Shown: positions 46,860 through 57,281 of the stretch, one piece after another
Numbering within the stretch: position 1 is the stretch's first letter
Layout: every line of letters begins with the position of its first letter
NCBI RefSeq assembly: GCF_026914265.1
Contig: NC_069138.1
Coordinates: forward strand, 55,934,085-55,998,084
DNA length: 64,000 nucleotides
Reading direction: 5' to 3'
From: Mya arenaria
Taxonomy: Eukaryota; Mollusca; Bivalvia; Myida; Myidae
Notes under the pieces: generated by a model
Databases searched by the model: none
What the model saw: the letters and a program-made list of their open reading frames with translations, nothing else
What the model was told of the DNA's origin: nothing
Program-made: the position numbers and the translations under genes

Positions 46860-47053
46860 CTAGCAAACAACAGTCACATTGTTTACGTCGTTACACGGCG
46901 GGTATTTTTTGCAAAACTCGGACAGATCCGAGTGTACGGCCATTTCTGATATAAATGTTTGTCTTAGTTTCAATGAGGCATGGCATTCATCGAAGGAGAA
47001 GTCTTTATATGACGGATGGAACAGCAGTATGTCGTTGACGGTCTCCATTTTCA
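46860..47053 (-). CDS. Gene A terminal exon: four-Cys domain ending in stop
   Basis: It follows TTTTTACAG in phase 1 and encodes [20 protein letters not shown] then [20 protein letters not shown] and TAG. It is largely helical-looking, with a C-terminal Cys. If not terminal, the only phase-compatible donor to the next HYR exon is CC|GTGTAA. Confidence 0.55.
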
Positions 47054-50000
47054 CTGTAAAAAGAATTGAAACTTACAGTAATTAAAAAATAATGAGATAC
47101 TATGTGCACTCCTATTAAAAAGTTTCTTACATATACCTTAATTTGGAACTCATATGTAAAGTATGCTCAAAATAACTTCAACGATGGCGTTATTTGAAAC
47201 AATAACAGCATCTAACTATGTAAAACAGAAGGACATTCATCTGTGGCAAGAAGAAAATGTGGACAAATGATATATGAGCTAATACATAATTTGGTAAAAA
47301 TGTGTGCGTCTTTTATGAATTATACTTAGATGTTCCTTTCTTAACATGTATCTGTCCGGTTAGCTCAGTGGTTAGCGAACTCGCTCCCAACCTGTGCTAA
47401 CGGGGTTCGATTCCCGGCCAGATCGCATTTGTGTTTGATTTGTTGTCACCAAGTCGGACAAGTAAGTTTTCCCCGGATACTCCGGTTTTTCCCCACAACA
47501 CAAGTCCACACTCTCGCGTAATATCGGGTCAACGCGAGAGAAAAATATAATGTTGTAATATCTTAACAACCGTTGTAAAATAAATAAGTTTTAGCTAACA
47601 GCAACTATGCTAATAATTACATACTTCAATTCCAGCATTTACTTGTTGTAAGCGATACCATACTTGCTCGACACAAGAAAGATTTGAACATATACCATTG
47701 TAACAGGTATTATTGCTTTTTTCCCATAAACACTAAGACGCATGAGGAAAGGATTCTAGAAATGTAAAGCTGAAAGAAATTCCTATAAAGTTTAACTGCA
47801 AATCCTCGAAAAGCTAAGAGCCACAACATGCAAATATAATGGGCTGATAATGCTTGTTTTGTTACGTGTCATGTATTACACAATGTCAATATCATGTTTT
47901 TCCATGAATAGGGCTTTTTAAATGTTTTTTTTTTTCTTTTCAAAATAAAACATAGCACACTCATATGGTTTTATGATTACAGCTGTCTTTACGTGAGCAT
48001 TCTGGGGCTTTGCTAGACCAGTTTCCCGATGCGCCGCATATAAGCCAATGGCCGTAACGGTTTGGTGGTGTAATTGTGAAGTTGCTCCTACAACCGACCA
48101 GGCAAAATATCCCATATTGGCTGCCCCATCCATTGCAAAGGAGTGCGCCATTCATAGGCTGGTTTAACGGTTCACATGGCGTTGCTGTAACAAGAATAAA
48201 TAGTATCAAAGGTGAGTCAATTGTTTATATTCTTTATTTTCTTATTTCAAATTGATTTTGCCTGACAATATAAAACATAACTGCGTTTATAACACGTCTT
48301 ATAAAGTATGTACATGTACATCGAAACGACTGCGTAAAGTAATACGAAGTGATACAGTTTTGGAATAATACAACTTACGTCGAACAGAAACATTGAAGGT
48401 ACATTCCGTTCGCAACCCATTCTTTACTTTTGTCGCTGCGTAGGTTATAGTAAAGTCTCCCCAGGGAAAAACGGATTGTGGATTTTCATAGTTGCTGGAA
48501 AGTCTCAATTCTGTATTCATAGGATCGCTAAACACCGGCTGTGTCCAGGAAACAAGTTTTGTATTTTCAGTGGCGTTCACTATCAAACTGGTGGAACAGT
48601 TTTCCAAAATTGGTGGTTGGACATCTGAAAACATTAGTTTAATGAGATACATTATTTGCAATATTCTGAACATGTTATAATGGAACATTAATTACAAGAA
48701 TTATGATTTAAGTTTGAATTATCAATATTAAACATGAAACAACTAACTATCACAAAGACAACGTATCATTTAAGACTTTCAGATCCAATGTCGATTAGTG
48801 AGGATTAGCTTTAAACGGAAATTAAAAAAATGTGATTTGAACTAAGCGGATATTTTTATACTAAATACCCTTTTCGCAGGTCGTTCCGTCCCATCCAGTA
48901 GGACAGTAACATTCAAAATCTTCTATTTTATTTTGGCACTGTCCTCCATTTTGGCAGGGCGAACTTTTGCAGGACGCGACCACTAAATAATTCAAAACAG
49001 CTACTTTTGTATCATAAATATGCATTTGACATGTTTACATTGATCTTAAGATAGAAGAGAATTATTCAGTCTATAAATCTCTTGTTTTAAGTGTTTGTGG
49101 TTTGAATTTACGAGTATGTTCCGAATCGTCAATCACTTTGCATGGGGAATTTTCATTTGACAATACGGGATGACTTCAACAATTTTTAAGGAAAGTCATC
49201 CAAAGATCTTCCTTGTTAGATCATACTATAATAGGGCCATGGTTCAGGACACTAATTTTGTTTTATTATAATCAAAAATGAAAATCAAGCTTCACATTAT
49301 GGCTGCTATGTTTAATGAATCATTATAGATCTAACAACTGACTTTTGTATAATTGTTCAATTTGTTTTCGAAAAAACAATTCAATGTTATCTCTTATGTA
49401 TATATAACCATGACGGACATGTACTTGATGAACCATGATTACAAATCGTTGCCTTATTCTAACAAAAATTGATTTCACTGTTCTCGTAGAAAAAGCCCTA
49501 TCTCTTGTTGGAGGAAGACAGTTTTATAGTAACTTTATGTTAAGTTTACATCACTTTTGCATTGAACAGTAATTCCTTCAGACAGATTTTCTCGAAAGCG
49601 TGAACATATAATAAATATAAATGACTTTTAAAAAAAGGAAGTTAAAAACGTGTTTATTTGGAATTATGCGATGGATGATTTCTTTCCGTTTTTCAGTAAG
49701 CATGATTGAAGTGGAATATCAGCATTTAATTATGCACCAGTTATTTGTAATCACGCCCCCACCCCCAGGTCCGGGGAATAGCGGGGACTTTGACTTTCGG
49801 TCCAGCCAACCCCGGATTAAATCCCCGTTCTGCGGAGACGAACATATGGTAAATCCCCCGCCAAATGCCCCCGCACCCCAGGGACCCTAGGTTAGGCCCA
49901 TTCCCCGCTATATTTTTGCGAAGACAAAACATCGCATTCACCCAGCACTGCGGGGCCACCAGGAACGTAAAAACACGGCCCATTTCCCCCGCTATCGCCC

Positions 50001-53000
50001 TGGACCGAGGGGGGAGGGGGGGCGTGCTTACAAATGACTGGTGCATTACATTTGCATATTGGTTTTTTTCCGCTCCATAACCCGTTAAACAAACACATTC
50101 TCGTCTGATCCCCTGACGTCATATTGAAGTCCTGATCACATGCATAAGTTGCAATGCCACCAAGAGTCGTATGCGTGAATGACACTGACGCATTGGCAGC
50201 TTTATTCGGATGACCACATTCGACAGCTGCAAATGCAAACACTTTTTTAATACCCTTGTTACGACATAGTTGAGTAAAAGCGGCATTTCAAACGCACACT
50301 ATAATATAATGCAAACAACACTGATTCCATTACAACTTTACTTACGAATGTTGCAGACTTGTCCGCTCCAACCGGGAAGACAGTTACAAGTGTACATGTC
50401 AGCTCCATCCTCGCAACTGTCATAATTGACACATGGATCGCGTGCACATACATGCGCGACTGACAAAGCAAACACAATACAACCTTAACATTAACATTTT
50501 AACATTAAACAGATCAATCAAAGTGTCATGTGCTGGACTAAAATAGTCTTGCTTCTTTGAAATGCTGAGTTTCGCGTTCTCTTTACAGGGTATTTTACTG
50601 GGCAAACAAATTTAACAGACCGTCATATTTTTTAATAGTAATTAAATGAATGGTAGATTTCACACTTGAAAAATTTGCGTGCGTGCGTGCGTGCGCGCGT
50701 GCGCGCGCGTGCGTGCGTGCGTGTATGTGCGTGTGCGCGCGTGTATGCGTGTGTGCGTGTGTGTGTGTGTGTGAGTGTGTGTGAGTGTGCGCGTGTGTGT
50801 GTGCGTGTGCGTGTGGGTGTGTGTGGGTTTTATGTGTGCGTGTGCGCGTATGTGTGCCTGTGTGTGGGTGCGTGTGTGCGTGTGCGCGCGTGTGGTTTTA
50901 TTTGAGCGACAAATTGTCAGAAGTAAAAAAACAAATTGTAACCATTTTCACAACGGGATCCTGTCCATATAACGGGGCAGCTGCATGTATAACTCTCCTG
51001 GATATTTGTACATCTGCCTTCATTCAAGCATGGGCTGCTGTCGCACGATCTCATATCTACAGTGGAAGTTATTTCGTTCTTGTACTTTGGTGGTTTATTG
51101 AAATTTAACGTGTTTTATATATGATCGTACCGCATTGGAGAGTGTATGAAATTATCTTATCTTTGATAAATTGTTTCTGTATTTACAATCAGTCATCGAG
51201 GACGGTTCAAGTGGCTTAGCCCAGCCCAGCACTCACAAATGTCCCACTCAAGCAAAAACACTTGAGTCTCACTCACACCTGTCAATACGGTTAGACATTT
51301 AACTCTAACATATCTGAACCGTTGAGTGTGAGTGAGAGTGGTTGTTCTGAATTCTGCCCTGATATCAGAAGCTGTGTAAAACGAAGCGTGCCGTAAAATG
51401 ACAGCCATATTTCAATATTTACACCTCAACTTACAGAATGGGACAGAAATAATTAATGTAACATTTTCTTAAATGCAATGAAGTATTTTTTAGCAATTCT
51501 GGAAGGAAATAATGAACTATTGGTGTAAATATAAGTACTAAATTGCATTATTAGTGTCATTTTCGGGGATATGAATGCAGTTAGGCTGGTTGAAGTACGT
51601 TTGGAGTCCTTATCCAGCCCAACTGCGTTCATATCCCGATAATGACATCAATCACGCAATTCATTCCTTAAATATACCGCTGGTACTTTTTGTACAGAAA
51701 GCTGTAAATAAACACATACTGACTTAAATTAACCCACGTGATTGAAAGTCCACAATAATTGCGCTTTGCGCTTGTTATGTTTGATTTTCCAAAAGGTTAA
51801 AGCTATTACTTGAGTCACTGTTTGACACGGTGATTGTACCAAAATATAATTTCAATGTTTAAGACAGGTTTGGAAGTTTCACACGAGCAAACTAAAAACA
51901 AATGATATGCATCTTAGTAAAAGCATTACATAGTTGTCTGGTAAGACAGCATTGTGATACGGAGTAGTCATTTTAGTGTCGTATGGTTACTTATTGAGAT
52001 AGAAAGGCAATATACTTGAAATAAAGTTAGATTTACGCAGTCCCTTTCTTTCCAAGAAGTAGACTTAACATGTTATCCAAAGGGAAACTCAATAGACTAG
52101 AAGCTTACAACGATAAAAGGAATGTCCAAGATGAACTTGATTGTTAATGTCTGACAAAACTATTATATACATACATGCGCAAACAGGTTCAACTCCACTC
52201 CATTGTGAATTTGATTGACATGTTCTCCTCAGATCTCCCGATGTGTGCAAATGAGTCGAAAAACAGGTGTATGTTGCAACACCGCCTTGATTAGTCGTTG
52301 TTGTAGTAATTGACGCGCCAGCGACTGCTCCGGGCTTCCCACAGTTAGCTGTGTGGTATTAGATATGTTTAATAACAATCGCGAGTTCTTTAAAATCGGT
52401 ATTTGTAAGAGTTATTTAGTTATGCACTAGTTTAAAGAAAACAAAACATAAAGCTACACGAAACTACATTGCGTATATAAACTGTAATAGGAAGTACTAC
52501 TATCGAGTGTGAGAGTGGTCAAGAGGTATTGGAATCCACCTCTCGTCCATGAGGCTGTGGTTCGATCCCCATCAGAGGTTCTATCTCATGGCCTCTCCAA
52601 ATGTACCACATTACTCATTTCAACCCATACAGCGGAGTCGAGAGTGATTATTTAAGCTATCAGCTTTTGTCACAATTGAGCTAAACAAAATAGCATGAAC
52701 AAAGAACTGCGCACGTGTCGGTGGACTCGATCCACCTCCTGATCTACGTCGTCTCCAGAAGGAACGTTTCTTCCTTTTAGTCTTTTCCGGTTTTTCCAGT
52801 GGAACAAAACCTATAAACAACAATAACAATCTCGTATTATCAATTGTATGTGTCTGTATTTTAGTTGAAATATAAAAAAAAAACATTATGAATAAACGGT
52901 CAAGACTTTTATCAAAATTAAACGAGTGAGTAGCTTTTTATCGCAGGCAAATGGATGCAAATAAATGTATTACATTTTTCATCCTTATACGATTGATAAC

Positions 53001-53453
53001 TTCGTTGCTCTTCATCTAACCAAACGCCATCAACACATTCTAACATGCGCAGGATACCGCAACGTTCTACGGAGCATATCGTATGATGAGGATGTACCGG
53101 CGACGATGAATGTTTTGTGGACAATGATTGGCCAGTGTTGTCAATACACGTGTCCACATAACTTTGTTTAAAAAACACAACATCGCATCCGTTTTTAGCA
53201 GAAGATACCTGTAATTAATGTTTTTCAGTAAATGTGATTATCTGTATTAGTACATATAGAAGTAGTGGTAGTATAGGTAGTAGTAGTAGTTGTAGAAGTT
53301 GTTGTTGTTGTTGTTGTTGTTTTTGTTGTTGTAAGCGGAGGCGGATGGTCAGAAAATATAGTATGTTTTGTAAAATAAAATCTTGTAAATACTTACCCTT
53401 AAAAGGTATGCGAAAAGTATTATCCAAACAGCACACATGCCTATTTTGAGCAT
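46860..53453 (-). CDS. Gene A: secreted sushi/EGF/HYR protein
   Basis: The order is: signal peptide (53453-53397), a six-Cys N-terminal domain with a basic linker (53208-52974 and 52810-52715), CCP (52348-52175), EGF (51056-50943), EGF (50459-50346), CCP (50226-50050), EGF (48982-48869), HYR (48624-48379), CCP (48184-47993) and a four-Cys terminal exon (47053-46860) ending in TAG. From the first CCP onward all introns are phase 1, so modules can be added or skipped without frame change. No TM segment was seen, so a secreted product is expected. Mollusc proteins of this type are usually annotated as SVEP1-like or sushi-domain proteins and are often linked to matrix or defence roles; the role here is unknown. 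Alternatively, the last exon is spliced on (CC|GTGTAA) into gene B, making one very large gene. Confidence 0.65.
47345..47580 (+). mobile_element. tRNA-derived SINE with Meta-SINE-like core
   Basis: The head is tRNA-like: A box TTAGCTCAGTGGTTAGCG and B box GGGTTCGATTCCC are both well kept. After it comes TTTTCCCCGGATACTCCGG followed by TTTTTCCCC, resembling the conserved core of Meta-SINEs. The end is an AT-rich tail with GTAAAATAAATAAG. It lies in an intron of gene A in the opposite orientation. Core-family naming is from memory. Confidence 0.75.
47993..48184 (-). CDS. Gene A exon: sushi (CCP) domain
   Basis: It encodes [49 protein letters not shown]. Phase 1-1, 192 bp, with the extra cysteine pair seen in several CCPs of gene B. 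Confidence 0.88.
48379..48624 (-). CDS. Gene A exon: HYR domain
   Basis: It encodes [60 protein letters not shown]. Complete HYR, phase 1-1, donor C|GTAAGT. Confidence 0.88.
48869..48982 (-). CDS. Gene A exon: EGF-like domain
   Basis: It encodes [20 protein letters not shown] then [14 protein letters not shown]. Phase 1-1, 114 bp, the same length as the other two single-EGF exons of this gene. Confidence 0.92.
49733..50045. mobile_element. 313-bp PIF/Harbinger-type MITE, copy 2
   Basis: The ends are TGCACCAG and its complement, flanked by TTA on both sides. It has the same length and is collinear with 21429-21741, sharing GGTCCGGGGAATAG and CCCAGGGACCCTA. Terminal repeats are more diverged than in copy 1, so it is the older or less constrained copy. 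It lies in an intron of gene A, directly against a splice donor. Confidence 0.88.
50050..50226 (-). CDS. Gene A exon: sushi (CCP) domain abutting a MITE
   Basis: It encodes [48 protein letters not shown]. Phase 1-1. Its donor reads T|GTAATG, and the terminal repeat of the 49733-50045 MITE begins at donor position +5. Confidence 0.9.
50346..50459 (-). CDS. Gene A exon: EGF-like domain
   Basis: It encodes [20 protein letters not shown] then [14 protein letters not shown]. Phase 1-1, 114 bp, donor C|GTAAGT. Confidence 0.9.
50679..50893. repeat. GT/GC alternating purine-pyrimidine tract
   Basis: About 215 bp of GTGC, GCGC and GTGT steps are nearly unbroken. Such tracts adopt Z-DNA readily. It lies 50 bp downstream of the EGF exon donor at 50942. 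Frames through it are artefacts. Confidence 0.95.
50943..51056 (-). CDS. Gene A exon: EGF-like domain
   Basis: It encodes [20 protein letters not shown] then [15 protein letters not shown]. Phase 1-1, 114 bp, with the weaker donor G|GTTACA. A GT/GC tract starts 50 bp past the donor. Confidence 0.85.
51541..51662. repeat. Inverted-repeat hairpin in a gene A intron
   Basis: The left arm (AATTGCATTATTAGTGTCAT to about 51589) and right arm (about 51613 to 51662) are inverted copies with a few mismatches and a loop of about 23 bp. The arms include GATATGAATGCAGTTAGGCT and its counterpart. A non-autonomous hairpin element. Confidence 0.75.
52175..52348 (-). CDS. Gene A exon: sushi (CCP) domain
   Basis: It encodes [49 protein letters not shown]. 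This is a typical four-Cys CCP with Trp before the last Cys. Phase 1-1, 174 bp. Confidence 0.9.
52506..52585 (+). mobile_element. tRNA-like SINE head, truncated
   Basis: GAGAGTGGTCAAGAGGTATT resembles an A box with a long D arm, and TGTGGTTCGATCCCC a B box, about 45 bp apart. No recognisable SINE body follows. It is probably a decayed SINE; a functional tRNA is unlikely because no acceptor stem can be drawn. Confidence 0.5.
52715..52810 (-). CDS. Gene A exon 3: basic linker with furin-type site
   Basis: It encodes [20 protein letters not shown] then [12 protein letters not shown], phase 1-1. RKKR-S is a classic furin site, so the N-terminal domain may be released or activated by cleavage. 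The VPLEK start resembles the linker exon of gene B (33753-33794). Confidence 0.55.
52974..53208 (-). CDS. Gene A exon 2: six-Cys N-terminal domain
   Basis: It enters in phase 0 after TTAATTACAG with [20 protein letters not shown], then [20 protein letters not shown], and leaves in phase 1. The domain is not one I recognise; the cysteine spacing is not that of CCP or EGF. Confidence 0.6.
53255..53335. repeat. AGT/GTT trinucleotide tract in intron 1 of gene A
   Basis: TAGTAGTAGTAG is followed by GTTGTTGTTGTTGTT. The poly-Gln and poly-Cys frames it creates on the two strands are artefacts. Confidence 0.9.
53397..53453 (-). CDS. Gene A exon 1: signal peptide
   Basis: Nineteen codons, [19 protein letters not shown], end in phase 0 at AGG|GTAAGT. 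With the next exon the sequence reads on as VSSA-KN, a good signal-peptidase site. An upstream Met at the same exon start was chosen because it begins the hydrophobic run. Confidence 0.75.
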
Positions 53454-53773
53454 ACTAATCACAATTAAAATCAATGTTTCTCCTGGAAATGTAAGTGATA
53501 TATGATTATTTGATGTCCTCGTACTTCAAAAAAGAAGTATGCTTTTATTCGTTACGCACTTAGCTCTCCGATCTGAAAATACAAAATAAATCAGTTCAAA
53601 CACATTAAGCACCGTGATTTCGATTTATAGTTCAATTATTTATAAGCTCATGAGTGTCTGATCGCGTCAGGGAATGAGTGTGCTTTTCATTGGATAGATT
53701 TATGCAATGAAGTATTTCGTCGCATTAAAAAGGACTGTACGACTTATAACCGTTGAAAAGTAGTTGTGAAATA
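53454..53773. promoter_or_regulatory. Putative divergent promoter region
   Basis: This 320-bp stretch separates the gene A start codon (minus) from a possible + strand start codon at 53774. It should hold the gene A promoter. No TATA or initiator motif is certain. Confidence 0.3.
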
Positions 53774-54714
53774 ATGGCGATCTCGCTGTTTTTTCACGCT
53801 TTTCTATTCGCATTTTGTTTAGTATCCGTTTTAACTTTTCGTTCGTCAGAGGAGGAGGCACTGAAGGTACTTTATTTACATTGAATTATTTATCAACGAT
53901 TAAACTTCACTATTTGTATAATTATTTCCTTTACAAATGTATGAAAGTGTTCATGCAGGTAAGCGTTTTGATGTAATTGTGTATACAAGGCTCGAATTGC
54001 CTGGCATGCATGCATCAACAATACGTCAAATGCGTATCCTACATAATTTATGTATTAAAGTTATATTATTATTATCATAATTATTATAAGTATACTAGTA
54101 TTGTTATTATACTAATATTAATCAGCGTTTGTGTCTGTATTTTACCCAGATTTCGGACCAAATAAAAGTTGTTTATAAATCGTGATATTTAAATACGTAT
54201 ACACAGGAAAAACAACGTTTCGTTTTGTTTAAGTTTGAATCGGAAAGTCACTTATTTGCTTGATAACTATTGGTATGTCTATATCTTATAAATATATGTA
54301 GAATATTCGCAGTGTCATTGCCTTGATCGAATTCGGTCGCTTGATAGCCAGTTCATCGCCATAATCACTAGACCGCTTTGACGGGGTTAGTTTCACTGCT
54401 ATATGCATGTACTCTTTGGCAGAGCTTTTAAAAATTTAGCTCGTTTATTTAGCATACTTGCTCAACACGTGTAATTGTTTATTATATTAAACGCATTTTA
54501 GTTGAATTGAATTGTGTTGATATCCAACAACAGTAACACCTGCTTGTCTTCATAAGCTTGCACGTTACTATTGTTAGACATCGATATTTTATAAACTGTT
54601 GCGAGTTTTTTTTGTTTTAACCTGGGTGTCGTTGTTGGCGTCTTCATCATCGGCGGAGTCCTCGTTGTGCCTTGGCCATTTGCAAAAGTGTTAACATATA
54701 AGCATAACTCTGAA
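53774..54714 (+). CDS. Possible small divergent gene: signal peptide exon and TM exon
   Basis: At 53774 an ATG opens MAISLFFHAFLFAFCLVSVL then TFRSSEEEALK and a G|GTACTT donor, a good signal peptide. At about 54595-54714 a frame encodes NLGVVVGVFIIGGVLVVPWP then FAKVLTYKHNSE and TAA, a membrane-span-like stretch. No exon joining the two was identified and the acceptor is unclear. This is a weak model. Confidence 0.22.
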
Positions 54715-55020
54715 TAAAATATCACATCAGTTATAAATTTCACGCTTCGCAGTGCTCTGTTATCAGGTTTTAGCAAATCTTTTGTCTTTTAAAGTGACAT
54801 GCTTATTTAAAATCAATACATACACAGAACAGTGAATTATTTGAATCTAGAAAAAAAACATTACATCTAGAATGCTTAGTCCAAGATGAGATTTAGATCC
54901 GAGGTGTCCACGCAGTGCATCGACTCTATACACTATATGGATATGCACGATATACCGTGACAGTACATACACTGGTGTTATATTCTATATCAGTATATAC
55001 TGTGCACTATATTCTATTCA

Positions 55021-55275
55021 TTCTCGGAGGTGTTGAAGCAGTGCTTCAACACCCCTGTTCTCTATTCAATGTATACCTCCAGAGATTTTGAAGATTTACT
55101 TCAACTCCTCTGTTATAGTCTATATACATTGTGATGGCATGCACTATTCTCTATCTGTAAATTTGAACCTCTGTTATAGTCTATATACATTGTGGTAGCG
55201 TGCACTATACTATACTCATTCTCAGAGGTGTTGAAGCAGTGCTTCAACACCTCTGTTCTCTAATCAATGTATACA
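55021..55275. repeat. Local duplication with two perfect hairpins
   Basis: GGTGTTGAAGC-AGT-GCTTCAACACC occurs at 55029-55053 and 55227-55251, each an 11-bp perfect stem with a 3-base loop, followed by TGTTCTCT and AATCAATGTATAC-type sequence. Between them TTATAGTCTATATACATTGT occurs twice. Confidence 0.8.
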
Positions 55276-55319
55276 AACGGAGATTTTTGAACAAAAAATG
55301 GAGAAAAATGCACAAAAAT

Positions 55320-55960
55320 AATTTTGATTAATTTATGTCATATTAGGCAACATATTTAATATACTTAAATCATTTAAATCACAATTACATGGCGCAAAAA
55401 ATGATTTTTGGGGTAAAATGTTGGAAAAATTAAATGAAAATGGCAATTTATGGATTTTGCCAATAACTCTGCCTTATTTTGCAATAAAATAACCAGAACT
55501 ACTGCAGCTAATATATATCATTTAACAGTATTATATATAAACATATGGAAACACAGTTTTTTTATAAATATGATTTTCGGGGTAAAATGCATGAAAAATT
55601 AAATGGAAATGAAAATTTCCTGAATTTGCCAATAACTTTCAAATATTGCAATATAATGACCAGAATTACTGTATTTCATAAATATTATCTTACAGTTTAA
55701 TATATCAAAAGTATAGAAACTAGGTAATTTTGTGAAATGTGAATTTTGGGGAAAATGTTTGAAAAATTAAATAAAAATGAGAATTTCTGAAATTCGCCAA
55801 TTATTTGCACAAATTTTGCAATACAATGACCAGAAATTTTACTGTATTCAATAGATACTATACTACAGTATAACAATCCTAAAGTGTAGAAACCATGTAT
55901 TGTGTGAAATGTGATGTTGGAGGTGAAATTAAATAAAAATCGACACACAGCAGTTATCAA
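55320..55960. repeat. AT-rich satellite of about 169 bp, four units
   Basis: The motif TTTTGGGGTAAAATG with GAAAAATTAAAT recurs near 55406, 55573, 55742 and (degenerate) 55912, spacings 167-170. TTTTGCCAATAA and AATGACCAGAATTACTGTA are shared between units. Confidence 0.8.
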
Positions 55961-57281
55961 ACAACACAAATAAACAAAAATCATTTATGTGCATTTTAAT
56001 GAAATTGTCTCCTTAATTTTTGAAGCTCTGCATCACCTCCTCTGACAAATCAATTAACGTTGTTCTCTGTATTCATTTATGATGATCCCCTTTTAGTAAA
56101 TAAATCTTTTGAAATCATTGAAAATTGACCTTTTTCTCTGTCACCTGTATGTCGATGAATTTTATAATGCAGATATTTGCCAGACTCGCAAAATTTATAA
56201 CAAACCAAAAGCCCAAGGCACCTTATCACGAATATAATGCGACAGTCACTTGGGTGTGAGTCACTAGAATTTGACCAACAATATCGGAAGATGTCCATAA
56301 AACCCAATTCACATAACAGGACAGGACAACCAAAAGACATGGTTGTCTATGTTATAAACAAACAAGACTACGCATTTACCATATTTGTATCTATTTTGAA
56401 CATAAACAGAACATTAGTAAATTTAATCCTAAGAATCTGATGTCAATAATCCCGTACATGAATGTATATCTATGTCCATCAATATAATAAGAAATGGAAG
56501 TTTCTTCTAAAACATACACAGAAACAGCTATTGTTCATATAAACCATAACAAAAGGTGTCTTATAATTATGTCAACAAGAGCTGTCTTTGGACAGCACGC
56601 TCAATTAAGTGAGGCTTTGTCTAAAAATGAATACAATAATGATGTAATATTTGCCTGTCGAAAGCAATAAAAAGAGTCAAATTAAAAAGTCAACTAGAAA
56701 TGCTGCAATGCAACAAGAACTTCAGCCTTTATTGTGAGATTCAGTTTCAAATGTATTAAAGCTGATGTTATTCAGTACCAAGCATTTTTCTATTTTTAGT
56801 TACAGTGACCATGACCCTAGGGGCCCAAATCAAATATGAAAAGGAAAGGAAATTGTGCCTTTAGACAGTTACTAAATGGTAAATAATATTTGACAGTTAC
56901 CTATGTACATCTACATTTTAACTTAAAAAAGGTTTCCTTGACATTAAACAATCATTTGTTATTATAAAAAAGAATTTTAGCAAAACAATGTGGTGAACAG
57001 ATCAAGAATCTAGGTTTAAGAAGTGACATTTCTAGAGGCTTACCATGATTGTGCTCCAATATGTATGGAACTTAATGACCATGGTTTCATTGAATTTATA
57101 CTGGCATATAGGGTAATTGTGCAATATATTTAACAGAACACTCAAAAGTACAATGAAACATTTAGGTTAGAAGTAAGAATATAATTAGACAAAGTAGCCA
57201 TAATTGACTAAGTCAGTATGGAAATTAACAACCACATAAAACATTTTACAGAACGTATCAAATCTGGAATAAAAACTGTAC
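55961..57281. other. Non-coding interval with a dispersed-repeat-like segment
   Basis: No gene is supported. From about 56575 the phrase CAAGAGCTGTCTTTGGACAG and, near 56800, TACAGTGACCATGACCCTAG resemble dispersed bivalve repeats. The 87-codon minus-strand frame at 56077-56340 shows no convincing domain. Confidence 0.4.

Noticed and set aside
47345-47420. Genuine tRNA gene
   Set aside because: The boxes are good, but no paired acceptor stem follows the B box and a SINE-type core and tail do.
50666-51108. Val/Arg/Cys-rich frames
   Set aside because: They are translations of the GT/GC tract on the strand opposite to an EGF exon.
53215-53449. Poly-Gln and poly-Cys frames
   Set aside because: They come from a trinucleotide tract inside intron 1 of gene A.
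56077-56340. Zinc-finger-like phrase CYKFCESGKYLHYKIHRHTG
   Set aside because: The spacing gives two Cys and a His but no fourth ligand at the right distance, and there is no second finger or splice context.
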